Notes under the pieces: model-generated | Database searches by the model: none | Told to the model about the DNA's origin: nothing | Seen by the model: only the letters and a program-made list of their open reading frames with translations | Shown: in pieces, positions 23,288-31,029 of the stretch | Layout: each line of letters begins with the position of its first letter | How positions within the stretch are numbered: the first letter of the stretch is position 1 | Assembly (NCBI GenBank): GCA_902618555.1 | Contig: CACNAY010000008.1 | Location: 1 to 35,365 of the forward strand | Reading direction: 5' to 3' | Length of the DNA: 35,365 bases | From: an uncultured Pelagibacteraceae bacterium | GTDB taxonomy: Bacteria; Pseudomonadota; Alphaproteobacteria; Pelagibacterales; Pelagibacteraceae | Made by a program: the position numbers and the translations under genes

Positions 23288-24417
23288 TGAAAAGACTTAA
23301 ACTTGGTATCATTGGTGGTGGCCCTGGATCTTGGATTGGTCATGTACATAGAATAGCCTCAAGATTCGATGATAAATATGAAATTGTAGCTGGCGTTTTT
23401 TCAAGAAATTATAAAATCAATCAATCTTTTGGGACAAGTATAGGAATAAAAAAAAATAGGTGTTACAAAAATTATAAAGATCTTTGCTATTCTGAAAAAA
23501 AAATTAAAAATGGTATCGATGTAGTAGCGATTATGACACCACCTGGGAGTCATCAAGAAATAGCGGAATTATTCATTAAAAATAACATTCATGTTATATC
23601 TGATAAACCATTTGCAGGTTCTCTACCTCAAGCTAAAAAACTTTATAAAACAATTAAAAGTAATAAAAAGATTGTTTACGGGCTCACACATAATTATTCG
23701 GCCTACCCAATGGTAAGACATGCTAAAAAATTGGTAGAAGATAAGAAACTTGGAAATATCGAATATATTAATGTCGAATATGTCCAAGACTGGTCTAATG
23801 GTAAAAAAGTTACTCCTAATTCTGCAAAAAAGATATTTAAATGGAAGTTAGATAAAAAAATAGCTGGAGTTTCTACTGTGCTAAATGAAATAGGATCTCA
23901 TGCATATCATTTATGTAATTACATTACTGGTCTTGAAGGAAAAAGCTTATTTGCAGATATCAAACAATATTCAAAAAAAATTAGATTTGATACAAACGCT
24001 CAAGTTTTCATAAATTATGAGAATGGAGCTAAGGGTTTATTTTGGGCATCAACCACTGCTAAGGGTGGTGTTTATGGATTACGAATAAGAGTATTTGGTT
24101 CAATGGGAAGTTTAGAATGGGTGCAGAATAATCCCAACTATTTGAAATATAATGCTGCTAATGGAGCAACAAAAGTTTTAGAAAGAGGTTTCAATGAAAG
24201 TGGTTTCTCGAAAAACTTTTCAAGAATAAAATACGGTCATCCTGAGGGATATTTGAGTGCTTTTTCTAATTTGTATAAAGAAATTGCAACAAAAATTAAT
24301 TCAAAAAATAGCAAGAAAAGATTTTATTTTCCAACTGCATATGAGGGTTTGCTTACAGCAAGGTTTATAGATGGATGTGTAAAGTCATCATCTAAGAAAA
24401 AGTGGGTGGCCTTTTAA
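23287..24417 (+). CDS. Gfo/Idh/MocA-family oxidoreductase 2
   Basis: 376 residues. The Rossmann segment LGIIGGGPGSWIGHVHRIA (6-24) has an insertion compared with the classic GxGxxG. The EKP motif reads DKP (106-108, ISDKPFAG), and the catalytic-region His lies in NEIGSHAYHLCNYITG. The LGxIxYINVEYVQDW-like stretch and GLFWASTTAKGGVYGLRIRV belong to the C-terminal domain. It resembles the larger Gfo/Idh/MocA subgroup that includes inositol- and galactose-type dehydrogenases. It starts one base inside the previous stop and ends directly at the next ATG. Confidence 0.88.
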   Translation: MKRLKLGIIGGGPGSWIGHVHRIASRFDDKYEIVAGVFSRNYKINQSFGTSIGIKKNRCYKNYKDLCYSEKKIKNGIDVVAIMTPPGSHQEIAELFIKNNIHVISDKPFAGSLPQAKKLYKTIKSNKKIVYGLTHNYSAYPMVRHAKKLVEDKKLGNIEYINVEYVQDWSNGKKVTPNSAKKIFKWKLDKKIAGVSTVLNEIGSHAYHLCNYITGLEGKSLFADIKQYSKKIRFDTNAQVFINYENGAKGLFWASTTAKGGVYGLRIRVFGSMGSLEWVQNNPNYLKYNAANGATKVLERGFNESGFSKNFSRIKYGHPEGYLSAFSNLYKEIATKINSKNSKKRFYFPTAYEGLLTARFIDGCVKSSSKKKWVAF

Positions 24418-25329
24418 ATGATAAAATCCTGTGTGATAGGATTATCAAAAGTAGGTATAATTCATTGTGAAAGTTTAATAAAAATAAAAAACACTTCGTT
24501 AAATTATATTTTTGATAAAAATTACAATCTAAGCAAAAAACTATCTAAAAAGTTAAAATGTAAGACTTCTAGAAACTTCAATAGTATATTGAAAAAAAAA
24601 GATATAGAACTATTTGTAATTGCATCGCCGACAACCACGCATGATTTTTATATAAAAAAATTGATAAAATTTAAGAAAATGATCTATTGTGAAAAACCAA
24701 TTACAAATAATAATAATAAACTTGATAAACTCAAAAACTTAGTAAAAAAGCATAAAATTAAATTTTGTGCTGGTTTAAATCGTAGATTTGCAAAGGAATA
24801 TGTTGCTTTGAAAAAGAAAATTAACAAAAAAAAAGTTAATTATATCCAAATAATATCTAAATCTGCCAACCATAATGTTGATCTGTCAATTAGGAATGGA
24901 GGCCTTTTTTTTGATAAAGGATTTCATTTTTTTGATTTAGCTTGTTGGTTGAGTAATTCGAAACCAGAGAAAATGATTGTAATTTCAAAATCAATTAGTT
25001 CTGAGAATTTCTTAAATAATGGAGATTTCTCAGATGCAATAATAAATTTAAAATTCAGGAATGGAATAGTCGTTGAAATTGTATTTAGTAGAAAATGCAG
25101 ATTTGGAAATTTTGAAAAAATTAAAGTGCATGGTGAAAAATTTTTATTAGATTCTGACGACTTTTCTGACAAAAAGACATTATATAATGACTTTTCTATA
25201 AGACACAGAAAGTCATACTTAAATTGTTTAAAAAAATTTATTGAAAGTAAAAATAATCTATTAATGAATGAAGCAATATTAACCCAAAAGATATGTGCTG
25301 ATGCTTTGAAAAAAGCAAGATACCAGTAA
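24418..25329 (+). CDS. Gfo/Idh/MocA-family oxidoreductase 3
   Basis: 303 residues, shorter and more diverged than the other two. The Rossmann motif is weak (CVIGLSKVGIIH, 5-16), the EKP motif is present (92-94, YCEKPITN), GLNRRFAKEY follows, and the active-site block FFDKGFHFFDLACWLS keeps the D-x-G-x-H-x-x-D arrangement. It is rich in Lys and Asn. It is the last gene of the plus-strand operon; its stop directly abuts the stop of the convergent lpxB, leaving no space for a terminator between them. Confidence 0.85.
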   Translation: MIKSCVIGLSKVGIIHCESLIKIKNTSLNYIFDKNYNLSKKLSKKLKCKTSRNFNSILKKKDIELFVIASPTTTHDFYIKKLIKFKKMIYCEKPITNNNNKLDKLKNLVKKHKIKFCAGLNRRFAKEYVALKKKINKKKVNYIQIISKSANHNVDLSIRNGGLFFDKGFHFFDLACWLSNSKPEKMIVISKSISSENFLNNGDFSDAIINLKFRNGIVVEIVFSRKCRFGNFEKIKVHGEKFLLDSDDFSDKKTLYNDFSIRHRKSYLNCLKKFIESKNNLLMNEAILTQKICADALKKARYQ

Positions 25330-26460
25330 TTATAAATATTTACTTAAAGCTCTACTTGCAAGTATTGATGAGGAAATATTAGTTTTAAATGAATTTAGGA
25401 TCAATTGAGTTTTTTCAACCTGCTCCTTAATTTTATTTGGGTCATCAATAAAAGAACTTACAGATTTGAATAAATCTTTTGGATTACACTTAGATTGAAG
25501 TAATTCAGGTATTACCTCTTTTCCTGCTGCAATATTAATAATATTTGCAAATTTAACTTTAACCAAAGATCTAACGATTAAATAGTTTAAAAAATTCATT
25601 TTATAGAGAATGATGGATGGAACTTTAGATTTGCAAATTTCAAGTGAGACTGTTCCGGATTTAGCAACTGCAAATACAGATTTCTTAAGAGTGTGGGACT
25701 TTATTTTATCATCACTAATAATTTCACAATTACTTATATTTTGAGATTTTATGTAAGATTGAATTAAATCATAATGTTGTTTTGTTGAATGAAATATATA
25801 AATAAAATCTTGATAATTTTTATTCATTAATTTTATAAAATCTAAGAGGATGGGCATTAAAACATCAATTTCAGATATTCTACTTCCTGGAAAAATTGAT
25901 ATTAAAGCTTTATTTTTTTCAAATATTTGATTAATGTCTATTTTACCTTCAGAAGACTCATCTAATAAGGGATGGCCAACAAATTCATTGCTCATATTCT
26001 CTTTATCAAAATAAGTTTTTTCAAAATTAAATAATAATAATATATGATCAATAAACTTTTTAATTTTCTTAACTCTTCCTTCTCTCCATACCCAAACTTG
26101 GGGTGCAACATAATGAACAGTTTTTATCTTTGGATCTTGTTTTTTTAAACGCTCAGCAACTCTTAAAGTGAAATCGGGGCTATCGACTGTAAATAATAAA
26201 TCTGGCTTAAAATCTTTGATGGCCTTTACTGTATCATTAATTTTTCTATTAATTTTGAAAATATTTTTTAAAACATTTGTAAAACCTATGTAGGTAATCT
26301 CTTTTAAATCATAAATTGATTTTATGCCTAAAGCTTGTAAATTTTCACCCCCGACACTTAAATATTCAATATCTGAATTATCTTTTTTTAGTTCTTGAAT
26401 TACTTTTGATGCTAGTTTGTCTCCTGATGGTTCACCTGTAAGAATAAATATCTTTTTCAC
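25330..26460 (-). CDS. lpxB: Lipid-A-disaccharide synthase
   Basis: Glycosyltransferase that joins UDP-diacylglucosamine and lipid X to form the lipid A disaccharide at the inner membrane. It starts with IFILTGEPSGDKLASKVI (family GExSGD motif) and continues with YVAPQVWVWREGRVK, FVGHPLLDE, ISIFPGSRISEI and SGTVSLEICKSKVPSIILYK. About 376 residues from GTG 26460, whose GTGA overlaps the stop of the sugar dehydrogenase gene and which has GGAG nine bases upstream. A TTG at 26475 would add five residues and is less likely. It is the last gene of the envelope operon. Confidence 0.94.
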   Translation of the reverse strand: MKKIFILTGEPSGDKLASKVIQELKKDNSDIEYLSVGGENLQALGIKSIYDLKEITYIGFTNVLKNIFKINRKINDTVKAIKDFKPDLLFTVDSPDFTLRVAERLKKQDPKIKTVHYVAPQVWVWREGRVKKIKKFIDHILLLFNFEKTYFDKENMSNEFVGHPLLDESSEGKIDINQIFEKNKALISIFPGSRISEIDVLMPILLDFIKLMNKNYQDFIYIFHSTKQHYDLIQSYIKSQNISNCEIISDDKIKSHTLKKSVFAVAKSGTVSLEICKSKVPSIILYKMNFLNYLIVRSLVKVKFANIINIAAGKEVIPELLQSKCNPKDLFKSVSSFIDDPNKIKEQVEKTQLILNSFKTNISSSILASRALSKYL

Positions 26461-27512
26461 TTGTACATTCTCCAAAGTTCACCTTTGTCAGATAGTAAAT
26501 AAAGATCTCCGCTCTCATGTATTTTTATATCTCTTATTCTTCCTATATTACCTTTAAATATAATTTCCTCTTTTATAAATTTTGATTTATTAAATTTTAT
26601 TTTTCTTAAAGATTGGTCTTTGAGAGAAGTAATTAAAGCTTCACCGTTCCATTCTTTAAATGTTTCACCTTTATAAATTGTCATAGCACTCACAGCTATT
26701 GATGGTACCCAATACTTTATTGCTTTTGTAAAACCAGGCTTCCACTTAGGACCAATTTTTGTTCCTGAATAATTCGTTCCGCCCCATCCTAAAATCTTCC
26801 AACCATAATTTTCTCCAATATTTGCTTTTCCAAACCAATCACCTCCTCTTGCACCATGATTTGTTAAATATATCTCATTATCAAAAGGTGAAAGAAACAT
26901 CCCTTGAGGATTCCTCACGCCGATTTGATAAATTTCAGGCAGCCAATCTTTTTTATTGATAAATTTAGGATTATCTTTTGGTATCGATCCATCTAAGTTA
27001 ATTCTTATAATACTTCCAGGGTGTTTAGTATGATCTTGAGCTATCATTCCTTGTCCTCTCTCACCAGCGGTTACATACAAATGTTTATTTTTTATGACTA
27101 GTCTAGATCCAAAATGATATCCAGAATTTATAGGGGGTTGGGCTTGAAAGATGTTTTTAAAATTAAGCTTCTCAGTATTAAGTTTTGCTCTTGCAACAGA
27201 GGTGCTGGACATTCCGTTTGATCTATTTTCAGAGTATGACACAAATACAATGTTGTCATTGTGAAGAATATCTAATAACCCTCCCTGGCCATCTTCTAAG
27301 ACTTTAAGATTATGGCTTATGTCTTTTATTTTTTTTTCTTTTAAATTTATAAATTTTATATTTCCTGGTTTTTCTGTAACCAATAAATTTTGGTTGTCTA
27401 TAAATGTTAAGCTCCATGGACTATCAAACCCTTGTACAATTTTTTCTAAATTAAAGTCTTCGGCACTTAAATTTGTGAATAATAAAAGAAAAATTGATAA
27501 TAATTTTTTCAT
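26457..27512 (-). CDS. PQQ-type aldose sugar dehydrogenase (GSDH family), secreted
   Basis: 351 residues with a signal peptide (MKKLLSIFLLLFTNLSA) and a six-bladed beta-propeller of the glucose/sorbosone dehydrogenase family. Family segments: FDSPWSLTFI, GQGGLLDI, HFGSRLVI, YVTAGERGQGMIAQDHTKHP, NPQGMFLSP, EIYLTNHGARGGDW and GENYGWKILGWGG. Members oxidise aldoses in the periplasm using PQQ and calcium and pass electrons to quinone or a soluble carrier. It lies between lpxI and lpxB, an unusual guest in the lipid A operon, overlapping lpxI by 4 bases and lpxB by 4. No PQQ synthesis gene is in the window. Confidence 0.88.
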   Translation of the reverse strand: MKKLLSIFLLLFTNLSAEDFNLEKIVQGFDSPWSLTFIDNQNLLVTEKPGNIKFINLKEKKIKDISHNLKVLEDGQGGLLDILHNDNIVFVSYSENRSNGMSSTSVARAKLNTEKLNFKNIFQAQPPINSGYHFGSRLVIKNKHLYVTAGERGQGMIAQDHTKHPGSIIRINLDGSIPKDNPKFINKKDWLPEIYQIGVRNPQGMFLSPFDNEIYLTNHGARGGDWFGKANIGENYGWKILGWGGTNYSGTKIGPKWKPGFTKAIKYWVPSIAVSAMTIYKGETFKEWNGEALITSLKDQSLRKIKFNKSKFIKEEIIFKGNIGRIRDIKIHESGDLYLLSDKGELWRMYK

Positions 27513-28300
27513 TTAATTAAAATAAACATTTTATTTCTATTTGCATATTGAACACTTTGACTTTTATTTAAAAAAATATTTAATTTATGTTTTAGAACTA
27601 TTCCTTTTAGTCCTGCCATTTTACATTGTTTCAAAGTTTCTAATCCTACGGTTGGAAGATCGATTCTCAAATCTTGTCTTTTTTTTGGAAATTTTATTAG
27701 TACTCCATTAGGGAATTTAGTCATTTTTTTCACTTTTTTAATCATTTTTTGTGTTCCGCCACTTCCCTCAATTGCTAAGATTTTATTATTTCTACAAATA
27801 GCGCCTTGGGTAAATGAGAAATTACCGGACTTTTTAAGAGCTTTTTGTCCGCAAAGAATATCTTTTATATCTGAGGGATTTGGTTTAGCTATTGTGTAAT
27901 TTCCCTTAGGCAAACTTATTTCTGGAGTAAATTTGTTTGAGCTAACAGTTTGAATCTTTTCTTTTTTTAAAATATTTATAATTTGTTTTAAAATTGCTGC
28001 ATCCCCTAATTTCGAACTTTTTATAATTTTTGGCATATAATAAATACCTTTGAAATCTAATTTTATAGATTTGAAATTTGGTTTTGTTACTTTTCCTGCA
28101 AATAAAACTTTTTTACAATTTTTAGATTTAAGTATAGAAATTATTTTGCCGAATTGACCAATAGATACAGCATGGGAATTTTTATCTTTTTTAAAAATCT
28201 TATTTTTTGTTAAGTCTATAATTAAATATTTACTTTTTCTTTTAACTTTTTTTAATATATATTTTGGAAGTTCTGTTTCTCCAAAAATTAACCCGATCAT
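27509..28300 (-). CDS. lpxI: UDP-2,3-diacylglucosamine pyrophosphatase, LpxI type
   Basis: 263-residue enzyme (DUF1009 family) that hydrolyses UDP-2,3-diacylglucosamine to lipid X and UMP. It is the alphaproteobacterial replacement for LpxH. Matching features: MIGLIFGETELP at the N-terminus, SIGQFGKIISILK, KKVLFAGKVTKPNF, LGDAAILKQII, the C-terminal FPKKRQDLRIDLPTVGLETL with the catalytic-region Asp residues, and MAGLKGIVLKH. It stands between lpxA and the sugar dehydrogenase in the same order as in other alphaproteobacteria (lpxA-lpxI-lpxB), apart from the inserted gene. Confidence 0.93.
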   Translation of the reverse strand: MIGLIFGETELPKYILKKVKRKSKYLIIDLTKNKIFKKDKNSHAVSIGQFGKIISILKSKNCKKVLFAGKVTKPNFKSIKLDFKGIYYMPKIIKSSKLGDAAILKQIINILKKEKIQTVSSNKFTPEISLPKGNYTIAKPNPSDIKDILCGQKALKKSGNFSFTQGAICRNNKILAIEGSGGTQKMIKKVKKMTKFPNGVLIKFPKKRQDLRIDLPTVGLETLKQCKMAGLKGIVLKHKLNIFLNKSQSVQYANRNKMFILIK

Positions 28301-28307
28301 AAATATT

Positions 28308-29087
28308 TTAACTAAGCGGTGAACAAATTGGTCTTTTTTTGTCTTTTTCTATAAACTTAATAACTTCGCTTACTAATTCATTATCTTTATATTCACCATT
28401 AATCTTGCTTAAATTTTCATGAAGATTTTTAGAGGCGAATATATCTTTAAAAGCTTTATCTAGTCCCATAATTTTTTGATTGTCGTATTTTTGTCTTCTT
28501 AAACCAATTAAATTTAGACCTTGTAAATAATTTCTATTACCTATCGATAAACCAAACGGAATTACATCCTTGAGCACACCTGTCATTCCACCAATCATTG
28601 CTAGTCTCCCGATTCTTGTAAATTGTTGGACAGCTGAGTTACCACCTATAACAACCGAATCCTCTATTGTGACATGCCCTCCTAGAGGCACATTGTTTGC
28701 TATAATCACATTATTTCCAATTATACAATCATGAGCAATATGTGATGAAATCATAAATAAACAATTATCACCGATTATTGTCTTTGAGCCTCCGCCTGCA
28801 GTTCCAGGATTAATAGTTACGTATTCTCTAATTAAATTATTTTTTCCAATTTCTAGAAAAGTTTTTTCCCCTTTAAATTTTAGATCTTGGGGTTGTGTTC
28901 CTATACTTGCAAATGGAAATATTTTTGTATTAGGTCCTACTGATGTACTTCCTTCTATGTGAACATTTGATACTAATTCTACATTCTCTGCTAATTCTAC
29001 ACTCGGTCCTATATAACAGAACGGTCCGATTTTTACGTTCTTTGAAATTTTAGCCTTTTTATCTATCACACTTGAGTTATGTATCAT
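28308..29087 (-). CDS. lpxA: UDP-N-acetylglucosamine acyltransferase
   Basis: 259-residue left-handed beta-helix acyltransferase, the first step of lipid A synthesis: it moves a 3-hydroxyacyl chain from ACP to UDP-GlcNAc. It opens with [20 protein letters not shown] and carries hexapeptide repeats through about residue 190, including the catalytic His in ISSHIAHDCIIGNNV and the motif GGHVTIEDSVVIGGNSAVQQ. The C-terminal helical domain has RNYLQGLNLIGLRR, typical of LpxA. It is coupled to fabZ by TAATG and followed by lpxI after 7 bases. Confidence 0.95.
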   Translation of the reverse strand: MIHNSSVIDKKAKISKNVKIGPFCYIGPSVELAENVELVSNVHIEGSTSVGPNTKIFPFASIGTQPQDLKFKGEKTFLEIGKNNLIREYVTINPGTAGGGSKTIIGDNCLFMISSHIAHDCIIGNNVIIANNVPLGGHVTIEDSVVIGGNSAVQQFTRIGRLAMIGGMTGVLKDVIPFGLSIGNRNYLQGLNLIGLRRQKYDNQKIMGLDKAFKDIFASKNLHENLSKINGEYKDNELVSEVIKFIEKDKKRPICSPLS

Positions 29088-29539
29088 TATTTTTTATCAA
29101 CTATTGTGGCAGACCATTCTGCATCTGCCATTCTTTTTCCTTCAACTTTTGCCGTACCCTTATACTTCCAAACTCTACCATGTGATCTTATTGCTTCTAT
29201 ATCAAGGCGAAGTTCGCAATCAGGAATTACAGGATTTCTAAATCTTGCTTTGTCAACACTCATTAAAAAAACTAATTTATTATCATATTCTTTTGGATCT
29301 ATTCCATGTGCAGTCAAGGCTGCCGCAGCTTGTCCAAAAGCTTCTACTATTAAAACACCAGGCATTACTGGTTGACCAGGAAAATGACCCTGAACATAAA
29401 ACCCCTCTTTCTTAACGTACATAATAGCGGTAGCAGACTTTAAAGGAACAATGTTAATTAACTTATCGATTAATAACATTGGTTCCCTATGTGGTAATAA
29501 ACTCTCTATTTTTTTCTTATCTATTTCTTTTTCACTCAT
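29087..29539 (-). CDS. fabZ: 3-hydroxyacyl-ACP dehydratase
   Basis: 150-residue hot-dog-fold dehydratase of fatty acid synthesis; it competes with LpxA/LpxD for 3-hydroxyacyl-ACP, which explains its place in the lipid A operon. Signatures are [34 protein letters not shown] with the catalytic His and Glu, and the C-terminal [20 protein letters not shown]. It overlaps lpxD by 4 bases and lpxA by one. Confidence 0.96.
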   Translation of the reverse strand: MSEKEIDKKKIESLLPHREPMLLIDKLINIVPLKSATAIMYVKKEGFYVQGHFPGQPVMPGVLIVEAFGQAAAALTAHGIDPKEYDNKLVFLMSVDKARFRNPVIPDCELRLDIEAIRSHGRVWKYKGTAKVEGKRMADAEWSATIVDKK

Positions 29540-30501
29540 TTTTTTGAATTTTTCAAAAACTCTTTAAGTGGTACTGCTGGGTAGCCCATAACAATTTGAT
29601 TATCATCGATATCTTTGACTACTCCACTTCCACCACCAATTCTTACGTTATTACCAATCTTTAGATGACCTGAAATTCCTGCCTGGCCACCGATGGAAAC
29701 ATTATTACCGATAGTTGAGCTTCCAGCAAATCCAACCTGACCAGCTATCATGCAATCTTCTCCAATTTTTACGTTATGGGCAATGTGCACTTGATTATCT
29801 ATATAAGTATTTTTACCTATAACAGTATCATCAATCGAACCTCTGTCTATAGTACATCCTGATGCGATCTCAACATCGCTATTAATAACCACTTTTCCAA
29901 AATGTGGAAACTTAAAATTTTTTCCCTTATTAGGTAAAAAACCAAATCCTTTTTGCCCAATTTTACAGTTATCTTGTATCACAACTCTTTTATCAATTAA
30001 TGAATTCTTAATTATTACAGTAGAACCAATAATACAATTATCACCTATCTGAACATCATGTTCTATAATTGTGTTGGCACCAACTTGAGAATTTTTACCA
30101 ATTTTAACATTTTTTCCAATTAAAACATTATTTCCAAACTTTACAGTTTTAAATTTTGATTTAGCTGGTTTTTTTAAAGAAAAATCAGGATAATCTAAAT
30201 CTGAAAATGGGTACATAATTTTAGATACTCTAGCAAGTTCTACTAAAACTTTTTTGACTAAAATTTTCTCAACTGATTTTGGAAGATCTCTAGACAAATT
30301 CTCAGTAGTTATGCAGTAACGAGCCTTTGTTTGATTTGCAAGACTTTTATATTTTTTTGAGTCATAAAAAGTTAAATCTAACTTTGTAGCCTCTCCTAAT
30401 GACTTTATATTATTTAATTTTATTTTTTTTTTGAACTTTTCTCTTGGAAATAGGTCTGATATATAGATTTTTTTTTTTAAAAAAAAATTATTAGAAACCA
30501 T
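29536..30501 (-). CDS. lpxD: UDP-3-O-(3-hydroxyacyl)glucosamine N-acyltransferase
   Basis: 321-residue trimeric acyltransferase, third step of lipid A synthesis. An N-terminal uridine-binding domain (about 1-100; [21 protein letters not shown]) precedes long hexapeptide repeats. The catalytic-region block [20 protein letters not shown] contains the conserved His, and the C-terminus has [10 protein letters not shown]. Length is close to normal. It starts six bases after ompH and overlaps fabZ by 4 bases. Confidence 0.95.
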   Translation of the reverse strand: MVSNNFFLKKKIYISDLFPREKFKKKIKLNNIKSLGEATKLDLTFYDSKKYKSLANQTKARYCITTENLSRDLPKSVEKILVKKVLVELARVSKIMYPFSDLDYPDFSLKKPAKSKFKTVKFGNNVLIGKNVKIGKNSQVGANTIIEHDVQIGDNCIIGSTVIIKNSLIDKRVVIQDNCKIGQKGFGFLPNKGKNFKFPHFGKVVINSDVEIASGCTIDRGSIDDTVIGKNTYIDNQVHIAHNVKIGEDCMIAGQVGFAGSSTIGNNVSIGGQAGISGHLKIGNNVRIGGGSGVVKDIDDNQIVMGYPAVPLKEFLKNSKK

Positions 30502-30507
30502 TAAACT

Positions 30508-31029
30508 TTAATTTAATTTAATTGATTTTAATTTTGTATTTAAAGATTGCATGATTTCTTTTGTAATATCTAACTTTTCGTCTGCTAGTATTATATTTTT
30601 TTTATCAATTACAAGTCTTACTTTTTTTTCTTGCATATAATTTTCTATGATTGGATTAAGATTTTTCAAAAGTTCGTTTCTGGCTTTAGTTCTATCTTTA
30701 GATATTTTTTCAAGAAGACTATTTCTTTCTACCTGAAGAGAAGATACTTTTTTTCTTAAATCATTGACTTTTTTGATATACTCCTCTTGAGAAATTACTT
30801 TTTTTTGTTGTATCATTTTTCTCTCTTCTTCTTGTAAAGATTTTTCTTTTTTATTTAATGAACTTATTCCGTCTTTTAATCTTTTTTGAAGATTGTCTTG
30901 CACCTTTTTTCCCGCAACGCTATTATTTAAAATATATTTAAAATCCAAATAATGAGGCATATCTGCCTTTAAATTGTTGCTTAATGATATAAATATTATA
31001 AAAAATAGAATTTTGTTTATATTTTTCAT
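30508..31029 (-). CDS. ompH: OmpH/Skp-family periplasmic chaperone
   Basis: 173 residues: a signal peptide (MKNINKILFFIIFISLSNNL, cleaved after KA), then a short beta segment (HYLDFKYILNNSVAGKKVQ) and a long Lys/Glu/Gln-rich coiled-coil arm (about 50-125). It returns to VRLVIDKKNIILADEKLDIT, the C-terminal body motif of Skp. Skp holds unfolded outer-membrane proteins on the way to BamA, whose gene lies directly upstream with a one-base overlap (TAATG). Confidence 0.92.
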   Translation of the reverse strand: MKNINKILFFIIFISLSNNLKADMPHYLDFKYILNNSVAGKKVQDNLQKRLKDGISSLNKKEKSLQEEERKMIQQKKVISQEEYIKKVNDLRKKVSSLQVERNSLLEKISKDRTKARNELLKNLNPIIENYMQEKKVRLVIDKKNIILADEKLDITKEIMQSLNTKLKSIKLN

